From NCBI GenBank assembly GCA_003244105.1, contig QHBK01000017.1, forward strand, positions 70,907 to 134,906: a stretch of DNA of 64,000 nt, read 5' to 3'. Shown here piece by piece: positions 54,743 through 63,808 of this stretch. The DNA comes from Candidatus Eremiobacter antarcticus (GTDB taxonomy: Bacteria > Vulcanimicrobiota > Vulcanimicrobiia > Eremiobacterales > Eremiobacteraceae). The number at the start of each line of letters is the position of its first letter. Within the stretch, counting starts at the first letter, position 1. A program made the position numbers and the translations under genes. A model generated the notes under the pieces. That model made no database searches. It saw nothing but the letters and a program-made list of their open reading frames with translations, and was not told the origin of the DNA.

Positions 54743-55936
54743 ATGCCTCATGCCAACATCGTCGGGCTGGGCCCGAGCGACGCCCAACTCCTGACCGTTG
54801 GCGCGCTCGATTGTCTGCGCAAAGCGTCGGCGGTCTTTCCCTGCAACGCAGCGCCCGCGACGATCGACTACTTGCGCGAACATGGGACCCTGGTGGAAAA
54901 CCCTACCTTTGACGGGGGCGCTTTGCTGCGCGGCGTCGACGCTGACGTCAAAGCCGCCGCCGCATCGCTTCAGCGCGGCGGCGCAGCGCTGGCGGTTCCG
55001 GGCCACCCGCTGCTCGACTTCCCCGGGCTTCCCAACCTATTGCATCAGTTCTCACGGACCGGCATCGAGGCGACGATCGTCGCCGGCGTGCCGCGCAGCG
55101 CGCTGTCGGCCGCCGCCGTGACGCCGCTCTTGCCCTTGCCGCCGACGGCGGTGCATCACAGCTGGGAAGAGCTCGTGGAGATCATGGCGCGGCTGCGTGC
55201 CTGCTGTCCCTGGGATCGGGAGCAGACGCATGAGACGCTGCTGCCATATCTCGTCGAAGAGGCACATGAGGTCGTCGAAGCGGTCGATGAGGGCGACCCG
55301 AAGAAGCTGTGTGAAGAACTCGGGGATTTGCTGCTCCAGATCGTCTTTCACGCTGAGATCGCATGCGAGCAAGGCCGCTTCTCAGCCGCGGACGTCATCG
55401 ACGCGCTCGCCAACAAGATGATACGCCGTCATCCGCACGTCTTCGGCGACGCGAGCATCTCCACGTCGCAGGAGCAGATGCGGTCGTGGGAGCTGATCAA
55501 AACGCAAGAGAGCTCGATCCGCCACCGCAACTCGCTGCTGGATGGCATACCCAAAACCATGCCGTCGTTGCTCTACGCGCAGCGCGTGCAAGAGAAAGCC
55601 CGCACCGTGGGCTTTGATTGGCCGCAGGCCCACGACGTCTTGGACAAGCTCCGCGAAGAGATCAGCGAGTTGCACGGGGCCATGCAGCAGCGCGACGACG
55701 CCGCCATCCGGGAAGAACTGGGTGACGTGCTCTTCACGATCGTAAACCTAGCGCGGCGGTGCGGCGTGGACGCCGAGGCGGCGCTGCGCTCCGCCAACGG
55801 CAAATTCCGGTTGCGCTTCGCAGCGATGGAGAAAATCGCGGGCGGGGGAGCGACGGCGCTCGCGAACAGAAGCTTGGAAGATCTGGATGCGCTCTGGCAG
55901 CGCGCCAAGGAATATGAGACTGGACAAGTTTCTTAA
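54743..55936 (+). CDS. mazG: MazG nucleoside triphosphate pyrophosphohydrolase with shortened N-terminal methylase-like domain (YabN-like)
   Basis: 397 residues. Residues 1-135 look like a shortened tetrapyrrole-methylase-type domain (IVGLGPSDAQLLTVGAL and VPGHPLLDFPGL). The rest is MazG: LRACCPWDREQTHETLLPYLVEEAHEVVEAV with EExxE metal ligands, ELGDLLLQIVFHAEIA with ExxD, then a second repeat EELGDVLFTIVNLARRCGVDAE. It hydrolyses NTPs to NMPs and pyrophosphate. The fusion and the following S4 gene mirror the yabN-yabO order of Bacillus. Confidence 0.9.
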   Translation: MPHANIVGLGPSDAQLLTVGALDCLRKASAVFPCNAAPATIDYLREHGTLVENPTFDGGALLRGVDADVKAAAASLQRGGAALAVPGHPLLDFPGLPNLLHQFSRTGIEATIVAGVPRSALSAAAVTPLLPLPPTAVHHSWEELVEIMARLRACCPWDREQTHETLLPYLVEEAHEVVEAVDEGDPKKLCEELGDLLLQIVFHAEIACEQGRFSAADVIDALANKMIRRHPHVFGDASISTSQEQMRSWELIKTQESSIRHRNSLLDGIPKTMPSLLYAQRVQEKARTVGFDWPQAHDVLDKLREEISELHGAMQQRDDAAIREELGDVLFTIVNLARRCGVDAEAALRSANGKFRLRFAAMEKIAGGGATALANRSLEDLDALWQRAKEYETGQVS

Positions 55937-56171
55937 AGTGGCGCGGCTCGCCAAGCGGCGCGCCGAGGCCAAGGAGGCGCTCGACGCCGGCAGGATCGAG
56001 TGCGGCGGACATCCCGCGAAGGCCTCGCATCAAGTGAAAGCGGGTGACGAGCTGCTGATCCGCTATGCCAGCCGGAACGTTCGCATCCGCATCGACAGCG
56101 TCCCCGAACGGCCGAACACGCAACGCAGCGCGGAGAAGCTGTACACCGTCTTGGACGGCGGCGATTTCTGA
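55914..56171 (+). CDS. S4-domain RNA-binding protein (RqcP/Hsp15-like)
   Basis: 85 residues from ATG 55914, nested in the end of mazG. MRLDKFLKVARLAKRRAEAKEAL and the GRIECGGHPAKASHQVKAGD block form an S4 RNA-binding domain. Firmicute RqcP (YabO), which acts in ribosome quality control, is the likely orthologue because it also follows a mazG fusion gene. The S4 start sets the reading: a 9-residue extension upstream has no support. A tiny charged C-terminus ends DGGDF, and its stop overlaps the next ATG (TGATG). Confidence 0.85.
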   Translation: MRLDKFLKVARLAKRRAEAKEALDAGRIECGGHPAKASHQVKAGDELLIRYASRNVRIRIDSVPERPNTQRSAEKLYTVLDGGDF

Positions 56172-57334
56172 TGGCCCGGCATCATCTGACCATCGGGATG
56201 TTCACCGATACGTACTTGCCGCAGACCAACGGCGTCGTCAGTTCGCTGCTGGCGAGCGCTGACGCGCTGCGGCGGCGCGGACATCGCGTCATCATCGTCG
56301 CGCCGGGGCTGGGTGAGGTCGACGAAGCGCATCCCGACGTCTTCTACCTGCGCTCGGCATCGTTTCCGTTCTATCCCGAGTTCCGCATGGCGTTTCCGTT
56401 GCCGGCAAAACTCGTCGCCAATCTGCCGCGCGTTCCTTTTAATGTGATCCATGCGCACTCGTTTTTCTTCATCGGCTGTCTGGGCGCTTATCTGGCGCGC
56501 GTTCGTAACGTGCCGCTGGCGTACACCTATCACACGCGCTTCGTCGATTACGCGCACTATCTGCCCGTACACCAGCGCGTCACGAAGACGCAGGCCGTCT
56601 GGATTTCCCGTGAGTTCTGCAACCACTGCGACCGCGTGATCACGCCCACGACGGACGTCGAGCGGCTGCTGCGCTCCTACGGCGTCGAAAAAGCGATCGA
56701 CATCATTCCCACCGGCATCGACCTCGCGACGTTCGCTGGGGACGGCGAGGTCCCGCGAACCATTGCAGCATTGCAAGGACACCCGATCCTGTTGAGCGTC
56801 GGACGGATCGCCAAGGAGAAGAACCTGGATTTCCTTGCTGATGCATTCGCTCATCTCGTGACGCGCCGTCCGGATGCGCGGCTGGTCATGGTCGGCGACG
56901 GACCGTACCGTTCAGAGCTCGAGCAGCGCTGCGTGTCGCTGGGTTGTCGCGAGCTGGTCAGCTTCGTCGGCGATCTTCCGCAGCAGCAACTGGGTGGATA
57001 TTACAGCAACGCGGACTGCTTTGTGTTCTCTTCAAAGACGGAAACCCAAGGGTTGGTGTTGTTGGAAGCGATGGCGCACGGCCTGCCCGCGGTAGCGGTC
57101 GACTGTGCGGTGACGCGCGAAGTCCTGCGCAGCGCTGCGGGCACCTTGACCGATGACGATCCGCACGCGTTCGCGGATGCGGTCGAGCTGTTCTTGCGCG
57201 AGGCGCCGGCGCAGCGTGAGGCGCGCCGCCAAGCTGCGAGAACAGCCGCCACGCCGTACAGCAGCGATGCCCTTGCCGTCGTGCTCGAGCAGTTGTATGT
57301 GGACGCCGCCGGCTCGTTCGCGGTCGCGCGTTAG
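56171..57334 (+). CDS. Family 4 glycosyltransferase, diacylglycerol-glucosyltransferase-like
   Basis: 387 residues. IGMFTDTYLPQTNGVVSSLLAS is the classic opening of the GT4 group containing diacylglycerol and phosphatidylinositol glycosyltransferases. IHAHSFFFIGCLGAYLARV, YTYHTRFVDYAHYLP and IIPTGIDLATF are core blocks, and SSKTETQGLVLLEAMAHGLPAV holds the E-x7-E motif. It probably adds glucose to a membrane lipid. It is outside the main glycan region, coupled to the S4 gene by overlapping codons. Confidence 0.87.
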   Translation: MARHHLTIGMFTDTYLPQTNGVVSSLLASADALRRRGHRVIIVAPGLGEVDEAHPDVFYLRSASFPFYPEFRMAFPLPAKLVANLPRVPFNVIHAHSFFFIGCLGAYLARVRNVPLAYTYHTRFVDYAHYLPVHQRVTKTQAVWISREFCNHCDRVITPTTDVERLLRSYGVEKAIDIIPTGIDLATFAGDGEVPRTIAALQGHPILLSVGRIAKEKNLDFLADAFAHLVTRRPDARLVMVGDGPYRSELEQRCVSLGCRELVSFVGDLPQQQLGGYYSNADCFVFSSKTETQGLVLLEAMAHGLPAVAVDCAVTREVLRSAAGTLTDDDPHAFADAVELFLREAPAQREARRQAARTAATPYSSDALAVVLEQLYVDAAGSFAVAR

Positions 57335-57445
57335 ACGTTTCGCGCGCTGCACCGCGGCACGCACGCTGCAAGCAAGAGGTAACGCCCAAGCCAAGAGCGG
57401 ACTAGCATGGTCCAAAGTTCTCGCATGGATCGGAGGCATCGCATC

Positions 57446-58474
57446 GTGTCAACCCGAGTAGCCATCAATGGCTTCGGACGCATCGGCCGGCAGGCGCTGC
57501 GAGCCATCAACGAGCGTCACATGCACTTGGATGTGGTCGCGCTGAACGACCTGATGGACACCAAGACAGCCGCGCACCTTTTCAAACATGATTCGACCTA
57601 CGGCAACTATCCGGGAAGCGTGAGCGCGGGAGACGGCGTGCTCACGATCGACGGCAAGACGATCAAGCTGCTCGCGGAGCGCAGCCCGGCGAACCTGCCC
57701 TGGAAGGAGCTTGAGATCGACCTCGTCTTGGAGTCGACCGGCCTGTTCACCGACGCGACCAAGGCCAAGGCTCATCTAGACGCGGGCGCCGGCCGGGTCA
57801 TCATCTCCGCTCCCGCCAAGAATGAAGACGTCACAATCGTGTTGGGGGTCAACGAAGACACCTACGACCCCGCCAAGCACAAGATCATCTCGAACGCGTC
57901 CTGCACGACGAACTGTCTAGCGCCCGTCGTCAAAGTGCTTGTCGACGAGCTGGGCGTCCTCAAAGGTACGATGACGACCGTGCACTCGTACACGAACGAC
58001 CAGCGCACGCTGGATCTGCCGCACGAGGATCTTCGCCGCGCTCGCGCCGCGGGGCTCAACATCATCCCCACGACGACGGGCGCCGCCAAAGCCTTGCACT
58101 TGGTCGTGCCCGAGGTCAAAGGTAAGATGGACGGCATCTCGTTGCGAGTGCCCACGCCGACCGTCTCTATCGTCGACGTGGTGGCGGAGACGCAGAAGCC
58201 GACGACCAAGGAAGCGCTGAACGATCTCTTCCGGCGCTACGCGCGCGACCGCATGAAGGACATCCTGGGCGTCAGCGATGAGCCGCTCGTCTCCATGGAC
58301 TATAAGGGCGACTCCCGCTCTTCGGTCGTGGACGCGCTCTCGACGACCGTCGTGGCCGACAATCTCGTGAAGGTCCTCTCGTGGTACGACAACGAGTGGG
58401 GGTATGCGTGCCGCCTCGCCGACCTCGCGGCCTTCGTCTTGCAAAAAGAGGCGCAGTGGGCGACGCCCGTCTAG
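57446..58474 (+). CDS. gap: Glyceraldehyde-3-phosphate dehydrogenase
   Basis: 342 residues from GTG 57446, with GGAGG at 57432-57436. [16 protein letters not shown] is the NAD fold; [13 protein letters not shown] holds the catalytic cysteine at 153; the C-terminus has [16 protein letters not shown]. It makes 1,3-bisphosphoglycerate. It starts the gap-pgk-tpiA-gpmI series. In-frame ATGs upstream (57407, 57425) are less good because the family N-terminus begins right at the GTG. Confidence 0.96.
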   Translation: MSTRVAINGFGRIGRQALRAINERHMHLDVVALNDLMDTKTAAHLFKHDSTYGNYPGSVSAGDGVLTIDGKTIKLLAERSPANLPWKELEIDLVLESTGLFTDATKAKAHLDAGAGRVIISAPAKNEDVTIVLGVNEDTYDPAKHKIISNASCTTNCLAPVVKVLVDELGVLKGTMTTVHSYTNDQRTLDLPHEDLRRARAAGLNIIPTTTGAAKALHLVVPEVKGKMDGISLRVPTPTVSIVDVVAETQKPTTKEALNDLFRRYARDRMKDILGVSDEPLVSMDYKGDSRSSVVDALSTTVVADNLVKVLSWYDNEWGYACRLADLAAFVLQKEAQWATPV

Positions 58475-59649
58475 ACACCGCTGATCTCGCCGGCAAGCGG
58501 GTCCTGCTGAGGGAGGACCTCAACGTTCCTTTGGAAGCCGGCCGCATCACTGACACGACGCGCATCGACGCGGCCGTCCCCACGGTGCGCATGCTGCGCG
58601 AGCGTGGCGCCAGAATCATCGTCATGTCGCATTTGGGCCGCCCTGACGGCAAAGTCGTCGACGCATTGCGCATGGCGCCGGTGGCCAAGGCGCTGTCAGA
58701 TGCTTTGGGGTGCGATGTGAAGTGCGCCGCCGATTGCATCGGCCCCCAGGTGGAGCCGATGGTGTCAGCGCTACGCGACGGGGACGTGTTGCTGCTCGAG
58801 AACCTGCGCTTTCATGCAGGCGAGGAAGCGGATGATCCGCAGTTCGCGCAGGCGCTGGCGGCGCTCGGCGATCTTTATATCAACGATGCATTCGGCACGG
58901 CGCACCGCGCCCACGCCTCAACGGTGGGCATCACCCGTTATCTGCCCTCCTACATGGGGCCGTTGCTCGCGCGCGAAGTCGAGATCCTCGATGAACTCTT
59001 GGAACACCCCAAGCGCCCTTTCGTCGCCGTGCTGGGCGGGGCCAAGGTCTCCGACAAGATGGGCGTCATCCAACGACTGCTGACGTTGTGCGATGCGCTT
59101 GTGATCGGCGGCGGCATGGCCAACACACTTTTGGCCGCGCAAGGCTTCAACGTGGGCGCCTCGCTGCGCGACCGCGATTTGGAGCCCGCAAAACGCGTGG
59201 TGGCGGCCATCGAGCATGACGCCTCCGACGTGGATGTGCACCTTCCCAAAGACGCGGTCGTCGCGAAGAAGCTCGAAGCGGACGCGGATTCCCGCGACGT
59301 CGACATCGACCAGCTGCTGCCTGACGACATGATCTTGGACATCGGCCCCGGCACCGCGATGGACTATCGCGGCGTCATCCTCAACGCCAAGACGGTGTTG
59401 TGGAACGGGCCCATGGGCGTCTTCGAGAACGACGCGTTTGCGGCGGGCACGGAAGCCGTGGGCCAGGCGATCGTCGATTCCGGCGCCCGCTCCGTCGTGG
59501 GTGGCGGGGATTCCGCAGCCGCCGCGCACAAGCTCGGCTTCGCCGACAAGATGACTCACATATCGACGGGCGGGGGCGCGACGCTCGAGTATCTCGAGGG
59601 CAAAGAGCTGCCCGGCATCGCCGCGCTGCGCAGCTCGGCCCCAGCGTGA
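58456..59649 (+). CDS. pgk: Phosphoglycerate kinase
   Basis: 397 residues from GTG 58456, overlapping gap by 19 bases, with AAGAGG just upstream. The N-terminal block reads [13 protein letters not shown] (commonly RVDFNVPL). [26 protein letters not shown] and [11 protein letters not shown] are the substrate and nucleotide sites, and [13 protein letters not shown] is near the end. It passes phosphate from 1,3-bisphosphoglycerate to ADP. It is the second gene of the glycolytic series, and the overlap with gap suggests translational coupling. Confidence 0.96.
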   Translation: MGDARLDTADLAGKRVLLREDLNVPLEAGRITDTTRIDAAVPTVRMLRERGARIIVMSHLGRPDGKVVDALRMAPVAKALSDALGCDVKCAADCIGPQVEPMVSALRDGDVLLLENLRFHAGEEADDPQFAQALAALGDLYINDAFGTAHRAHASTVGITRYLPSYMGPLLAREVEILDELLEHPKRPFVAVLGGAKVSDKMGVIQRLLTLCDALVIGGGMANTLLAAQGFNVGASLRDRDLEPAKRVVAAIEHDASDVDVHLPKDAVVAKKLEADADSRDVDIDQLLPDDMILDIGPGTAMDYRGVILNAKTVLWNGPMGVFENDAFAAGTEAVGQAIVDSGARSVVGGGDSAAAAHKLGFADKMTHISTGGGATLEYLEGKELPGIAALRSSAPA

Positions 59650-59698
59650 GCGCGCCCGCGCTGCTGTGCTGCCAGCCTGACCGGCCGAAGGCGGGCGT

Positions 59699-60463
59699 GT
59701 GAGACGCAGGCGTCCGCTGTTCGCGGCCAACTGGAAGATGCACAAGTCGCCGCAGGAAGCCCGCGCTTACGTCACCGCGTTCTTGCCGGAGGCGGAGTCG
59801 CTCGTGGCCAGCGTCGACATCGTCTTGCTCGCGCCGTTCATCGACTTGGAATGCGTTTGCGATGCGCTCAGCGGATCGACCATCGGCTTCGGCGCGCAAG
59901 ACTGCTTTTGGGAGCGCGAGGGCGCCTTCACTGGCGAGGTCAGCGCCTCGATGCTCAAAAAGATCGGATGCTCTCACTGCGTCGTCGGCCACTCAGAACG
60001 GCGCCGGCTGTTCGGCGACACCGACGAGACCGTCGGGCGCAAGGTCACCGCTCTGCTCGCCGAGGACATCACGCCGATCGTCTGTGTTGGTGAATCGCTC
60101 GACGAGAACCGGGCGGGCCGCACCGCGGAGAGAGTGCAGGAACAGCTGCGCGCCGGCCTCGGCTACCTGAGCGATGCGGAGCGTGCGGTGCTCGTCATCG
60201 CCTACGAGCCGGTGTGGGCGATCGGCACGGGGTTGGCCGACAACCCGAAATCCGCCAACAACACGATCCAGACCATCCGATCGGCGGCGGGCGGTCTGGG
60301 CGAGGCGCGGATCTTGTACGGCGGTTCCATGACCGCTGAGAACTCTGCGGCCTTTTGCGCCGAGTCGGACATCGACGGCGGCCTGGTCGGCTCGGCCAGC
60401 CTGGACCCGAACAAGTTCGTGCGATTGATCGCGAGCGCGACGCAGGTCTTTGACGCCCGCTGA
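59699..60463 (+). CDS. tpiA: Triosephosphate isomerase
   Basis: 254 residues from GTG 59699. FAANWKMHKSP has the substrate lysine (about 13), VVGHSERR the catalytic histidine, and AYEPVWAIGTG the catalytic glutamate. The C-terminus has RILYGGSMTAENS and DGGLVGSASLDP. It interconverts DHAP and glyceraldehyde-3-phosphate. The 49 bases between pgk and this gene hold no other feature. The 3' end overlaps gpmI by 14 bases. Confidence 0.96.
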   Translation: MRRRRPLFAANWKMHKSPQEARAYVTAFLPEAESLVASVDIVLLAPFIDLECVCDALSGSTIGFGAQDCFWEREGAFTGEVSASMLKKIGCSHCVVGHSERRRLFGDTDETVGRKVTALLAEDITPIVCVGESLDENRAGRTAERVQEQLRAGLGYLSDAERAVLVIAYEPVWAIGTGLADNPKSANNTIQTIRSAAGGLGEARILYGGSMTAENSAAFCAESDIDGGLVGSASLDPNKFVRLIASATQVFDAR

Positions 60464-62006
60464 CACGAGCGGCGCAGCGCCGTCCGCGCGCCGCGTCATC
60501 CTGTGCGTCTTGGACGGCTTCGGATGTTCCGACGAGACGCGCGGAAATGCCGTGGAAGCCGCCAACCTGCCCAACTTCGATCGGCTCGTGGCGAAATATC
60601 CGCACACCCGCATCGGCGCAGCGGAAGAAGCCGTCGGGCTGCCGCCCGGTCAGCAAGGCAACAGTGAAGTCGGCCATTTGAACCTCGGGGCTGGCCGCAT
60701 CGTGCTGCAAAGTGTCACGCGCATCGACGCGTCCGTCGACGATGGAACGTTCGCGAATAACCCGGTCTTGCGGCAATGCTTCGCTCATGTCACGCGCACC
60801 GGCGGTACGCTGCATCTCCTTGGACTCGTGTCTTCCGGCGGCGTGCACTCCTCGCTCAAGCATCTGACCGGATTGATGGATGCGGCCGAAGGCGAAGGCG
60901 TACCGGTGAGGATCGCAGCGTTCTTGGACGGGCGCGACACTCCGCCGCGCAGCGCCGGATCGTTCCTGCAGTCCATCGTGGACCGCTGCAACGCGCAGGG
61001 CGACGCCGGCATTTCGATGATCTGCGGCCGCTATTATGCGATGGACCGCGACAAGCGTTGGGAACGGACGCAGCTTGCTTACGATGCTTTGCTCAATGGC
61101 AAAGGCCAGACGGCCGGCACGGTCGCCGAGGCGCTGCAACGCGCCTATGACGACGGGCTGACGGATGAATTCGTCAAGCCGGTCATCATCGGCGAGCCGC
61201 GGCCTATCATCAGAGACGGCGATGCGGCTCTGTTCTTCAACTTCCGGCCGGATCGAGCTCGCCAGCTGACGCGCGCCCTGTCGCAGCCGGATTTCGCCGA
61301 ATTCCCGGTTCGACATCTGACCGATTTTCTGTTCGCCTCGATGACGTTGTACGATCAGTCCTTTTCCAACCCCGTGATGTTCGGCAAGCTCTTCGAGGAC
61401 TGGACGCTCGGCCAGGTGGTCGCGGAAGCATCGTTTCCTCAGCTGCGGTTAGCTGAGACTGAGAAATACGCACACGTCACCTACTTCTTCTCGGGCGGCC
61501 GCGAGGAACCGTTTGCCCAAGAGGACCGAGTCCTCGTGCCGTCCGCGCGCGATGTCGGGACTTATGACAAGCTGCCCCAAATGCGGGCGCGCGAGATCAC
61601 CGACAAAGCCGTCGAGGCCATTGCGTCAAAGCGCTACCCGCTGGTCATCATGAACTTGGCAAACCCTGACATGGTAGGGCACTCAGGGAAGTGGGATGCG
61701 ATCGTCAGCGCACTGGAAGTGGTCGACGAATGCATCGGGCGCTTGGTGACCGCCACCCTGGAAAGCGATTCCATCTTGCTGGTCACGGCCGATCACGGCA
61801 ATGCAGAGCAGAAGATCGATCTCGCGACCGGCAGCGAGCTGACCGCCCACACGTGCAACCCGGTGCCTTTGATCGCGGTCAGCCGGGAGACGCTGGGTTC
61901 TTTCAAATCGGGTGGGAAGCTGTGCGACGTTGCCCCGACCATCTGTCAATTGCTGGAGCTTCCTCAACCGGCCGTCATGACCGGTCACACGCTGCTGACC
62001 GCCTGA
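60450..62006 (+). CDS. gpmI: 2,3-bisphosphoglycerate-independent phosphoglycerate mutase
   Basis: 518 residues from TTG 60450. VILCVLDGFGCSDETRGNAV carries metal ligands (Asp22), and GQQGNSEVGHLNLGAGRIV holds the phosphoserine nucleophile at about residue 72. GRYYAMDRDKRWERT, FFNFRPDRARQLTRAL and LLVTADHGNAEQ are conserved GpmI blocks. It converts 3- to 2-phosphoglycerate with manganese-type chemistry. It completes the run gap-pgk-tpiA-gpmI; eno is not in the window. Confidence 0.96.
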   Translation: MTPADTSGAAPSARRVILCVLDGFGCSDETRGNAVEAANLPNFDRLVAKYPHTRIGAAEEAVGLPPGQQGNSEVGHLNLGAGRIVLQSVTRIDASVDDGTFANNPVLRQCFAHVTRTGGTLHLLGLVSSGGVHSSLKHLTGLMDAAEGEGVPVRIAAFLDGRDTPPRSAGSFLQSIVDRCNAQGDAGISMICGRYYAMDRDKRWERTQLAYDALLNGKGQTAGTVAEALQRAYDDGLTDEFVKPVIIGEPRPIIRDGDAALFFNFRPDRARQLTRALSQPDFAEFPVRHLTDFLFASMTLYDQSFSNPVMFGKLFEDWTLGQVVAEASFPQLRLAETEKYAHVTYFFSGGREEPFAQEDRVLVPSARDVGTYDKLPQMRAREITDKAVEAIASKRYPLVIMNLANPDMVGHSGKWDAIVSALEVVDECIGRLVTATLESDSILLVTADHGNAEQKIDLATGSELTAHTCNPVPLIAVSRETLGSFKSGGKLCDVAPTICQLLELPQPAVMTGHTLLTA

Positions 62007-62026
62007 TCTGCTCCCCGGCCGTGCCA

Positions 62027-62045
62027 TTGTGAACGGCGTTCACAA
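62027..62045. promoter_or_regulatory. Perfect dyad operator candidate between gpmI and the flagellar genes
   Basis: TTGTGAAC-GGC-GTTCACAA is an 8-bp perfect inverted repeat, followed by a TCACAA half-site at 62051-62056. It is 21 bases after the gpmI stop and 79 before the flagellar start, without a T-run, so a regulator site is more likely than a terminator. Confidence 0.45.
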
Positions 62046-62094
62046 CTCGGTCACAAACCTGCGCCACTCCGTCTAAATCTCCATCGTAGGGTAG

Positions 62095-62115
62095 CCTCCA
62101 TCGCTCCTTCGGAGG
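62095..62115 (+). promoter_or_regulatory. Ribosome-binding site in a hairpin before the first flagellar gene
   Basis: GGAGG at 62111-62115 is 8 bases before ATG 62124 and can pair with CCTCC at 62095-62099 or in a tight CTCC-TTC-GGAG stem (62104-62114). Translation of the flagellar genes could therefore be held back by RNA structure. Confidence 0.4.
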
Positions 62116-62123
62116 CTCTTCTC

Positions 62124-62807
62124 ATGGATCTTTCCGATGCTCTTTCCACCGCGGCCGGCGGCATGCACGTGCAATCCGATAAGCTCGACGTCATCGCAGA
62201 GAATCTCGCCAACGCTTCGACGACGGGGTATCGCGCGCGTACGTTTGAGGTCGCGGCGTCGTCCGGAAGTCTTCGTTCGAGCACCGCATCGGTCGAAAGC
62301 CAAGGCGCTCTGCGGCGCACCGGCGTCTCAACCGACGTGGCGTTGGTTGGGCCCGGATACTTCTGCCTGGCGACGCCCGATGGAGTGCGCTACACGCGCG
62401 ACGGCCGTTTTTCGGTGGACGCCGACGGATACTTGGCGAGCGCACAAGGCCACCGGGTGCTGGGATCGTTCGGAGCGGTCCGCTTTCCGCATGGCGCGAG
62501 CATCGACGCCGCCGGCAATGTCATGACCGGAAAAAGGGCCTTCGACCGTCTGCGCATTGCGGCGTTCGATCGTCCCTTGCAAAGCGGCGACTCGTCAGGG
62601 CTCTTCGCAGAGATGCGCAGGGTGATATCACGCTCGCCGGCGCGCGTGCAATCGGGCTTCTTAGAAGACTCCGGCGTGGACGCCATCTCCCAGATGACGG
62701 CGCTCATCACGGCGCAGCGCGCGTTTGAAGCCAATCAGAAATCGGTCCAGCAGGCCGACGAGACTTTGAAGCGCGTGGTGACCGACGTGCCGGCGGTACG
62801 CTCGTGA
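62124..62807 (+). CDS. Flagellar basal-body rod/hook protein, FlgF/FlgG family
   Basis: 227 residues, slightly short for FlgF/FlgG. The N-terminus (LSTAAGGMHVQSDKLDVIAENLANASTTGYRAR) carries the rod ANLANxxTxGY signature. A middle domain includes YFCLATPDGVRYTRDGRFSVDADGYL. The C-terminal helix is ISQMTALITAQRAFEANQKSVQQADETL. It would form part of the periplasmic flagellar rod. It is followed by a second family member with a 4-base overlap. Which is FlgF and which FlgG cannot be told without an alignment. Confidence 0.88.
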   Translation: MDLSDALSTAAGGMHVQSDKLDVIAENLANASTTGYRARTFEVAASSGSLRSSTASVESQGALRRTGVSTDVALVGPGYFCLATPDGVRYTRDGRFSVDADGYLASAQGHRVLGSFGAVRFPHGASIDAAGNVMTGKRAFDRLRIAAFDRPLQSGDSSGLFAEMRRVISRSPARVQSGFLEDSGVDAISQMTALITAQRAFEANQKSVQQADETLKRVVTDVPAVRS

Positions 62808-63535
62808 ATCGCACGCTCGCGGTTGCGGCGGCAGGCATGGCCACGCAGCAGCTCGTGCTGGACGACATCGCGGCCAATCTGGCCAACGTGGACGTCCCCG
62901 GCTTTCGCGTCAGCCGAGCGGACTTCGCCGCCCTCATCACTGCGGACGGGCGTGCCATCGCTCCGCAAACCGCGGCTCCGCAACGGCTCTTCACCCAAGG
63001 ACGCTTGGACTTCACGAACAACGATCACGACCTCGCCGTCGACGGCGAGGGATTGTTCGCCGTGCGCACCACTGGCGGCCAACTCGCTTTTACGCGAGCC
63101 GGCAACTTCGAAAGCGATCGAAACGGCCGGCTGCGCCTGCCGAACGGGGCCGCCTTGGACGGCGTGAGGCTGCCGGCGGCGACGACGTCCGTTCGTGTCG
63201 ACGAGAACGGACGGATCGCGTGCCAGGTCGCGGGTCGTCGCGGCGACATCCCGGGCGGCCGCGTTCGCCTCGTGACGTTTGACGACAACGCCGCCCTGCG
63301 CTTGGATCCCGACGGTCTCTTCCATCCGGCTGCCGCCGCCGGACACATGCATCGCGCAAGCGACAACAATCCGCTCGGCCGCATCAAGCAACGTTATCTC
63401 GAGCGCGCCAATGTCACCGTGGTCTCGGCGATGATGGCCGTGCTCGCCGCGCAGCGCGCTTACGAGGCGAACGCGAAGGCCGTGCAAGCGGCCGACGAGA
63501 TGCTGCGGCTGGCGAACAATCTGGAACGCGGCTAG
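62804..63535 (+). CDS. Flagellar basal-body rod/hook protein, FlgF/FlgG family (second)
   Basis: 243 residues from GTG 62804. The N-terminal signature is TQQLVLDDIAANLANVDVPGFRVSR. DLAVDGEGLFAVRTTGGQLAFTRAGNFESDRNGRL is the core hook-type domain, and VVSAMMAVLAAQRAYEANAKAVQAADEML is the C-terminal rod helix. With the previous gene it builds the distal rod. It ends one base before the ATG of the FlgJ-like gene. The two rod genes share only family-level similarity, so a recent duplication is unlikely. Confidence 0.9.
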   Translation: MNRTLAVAAAGMATQQLVLDDIAANLANVDVPGFRVSRADFAALITADGRAIAPQTAAPQRLFTQGRLDFTNNDHDLAVDGEGLFAVRTTGGQLAFTRAGNFESDRNGRLRLPNGAALDGVRLPAATTSVRVDENGRIACQVAGRRGDIPGGRVRLVTFDDNAALRLDPDGLFHPAAAAGHMHRASDNNPLGRIKQRYLERANVTVVSAMMAVLAAQRAYEANAKAVQAADEMLRLANNLERG

Positions 63536-63808
63536 ATGAATCAGCCGCAGCTGCTCGGCCTGTGCCGCCAATTCGAAGCGGTGCTGTTGCGATGCATCCT
63601 GCCGTCGTCGATGTTCGCAAAGCGCGATCTGGGAGCGAGTTCGTCGAGCGACGGTGCGGGCGAGGACAGCGCAGCCCGGCCCAGCCCGCTCGATGGGCTC
63701 TTCGCCGACGCGTTTGCCCAAGCGCTCGAGCGCGCGGGCGGCGTCGGTCTGGCCGCCGATCTTTACCGTGGCCTCAGCCGGGAACGGTCATCGCCTGAAA
63801 ACCGATGA
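63536..63808 (+). CDS. Rod-binding protein, FlgJ N-terminal-domain-like
   Basis: 90 residues. LGLCRQFEAVLLRCILPSSMF near the start and LFADAFAQALERAGGVGLAADLY near the end are the two conserved blocks of the FlgJ N-terminal (Rod-binding) domain, separated by a Ser/Gly/Asp-rich linker. The muramidase domain of enterobacterial FlgJ is absent. It probably caps or scaffolds rod assembly. Its end overlaps the next start (ATGA). Confidence 0.8.
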   Translation: MNQPQLLGLCRQFEAVLLRCILPSSMFAKRDLGASSSSDGAGEDSAARPSPLDGLFADAFAQALERAGGVGLAADLYRGLSRERSSPENR

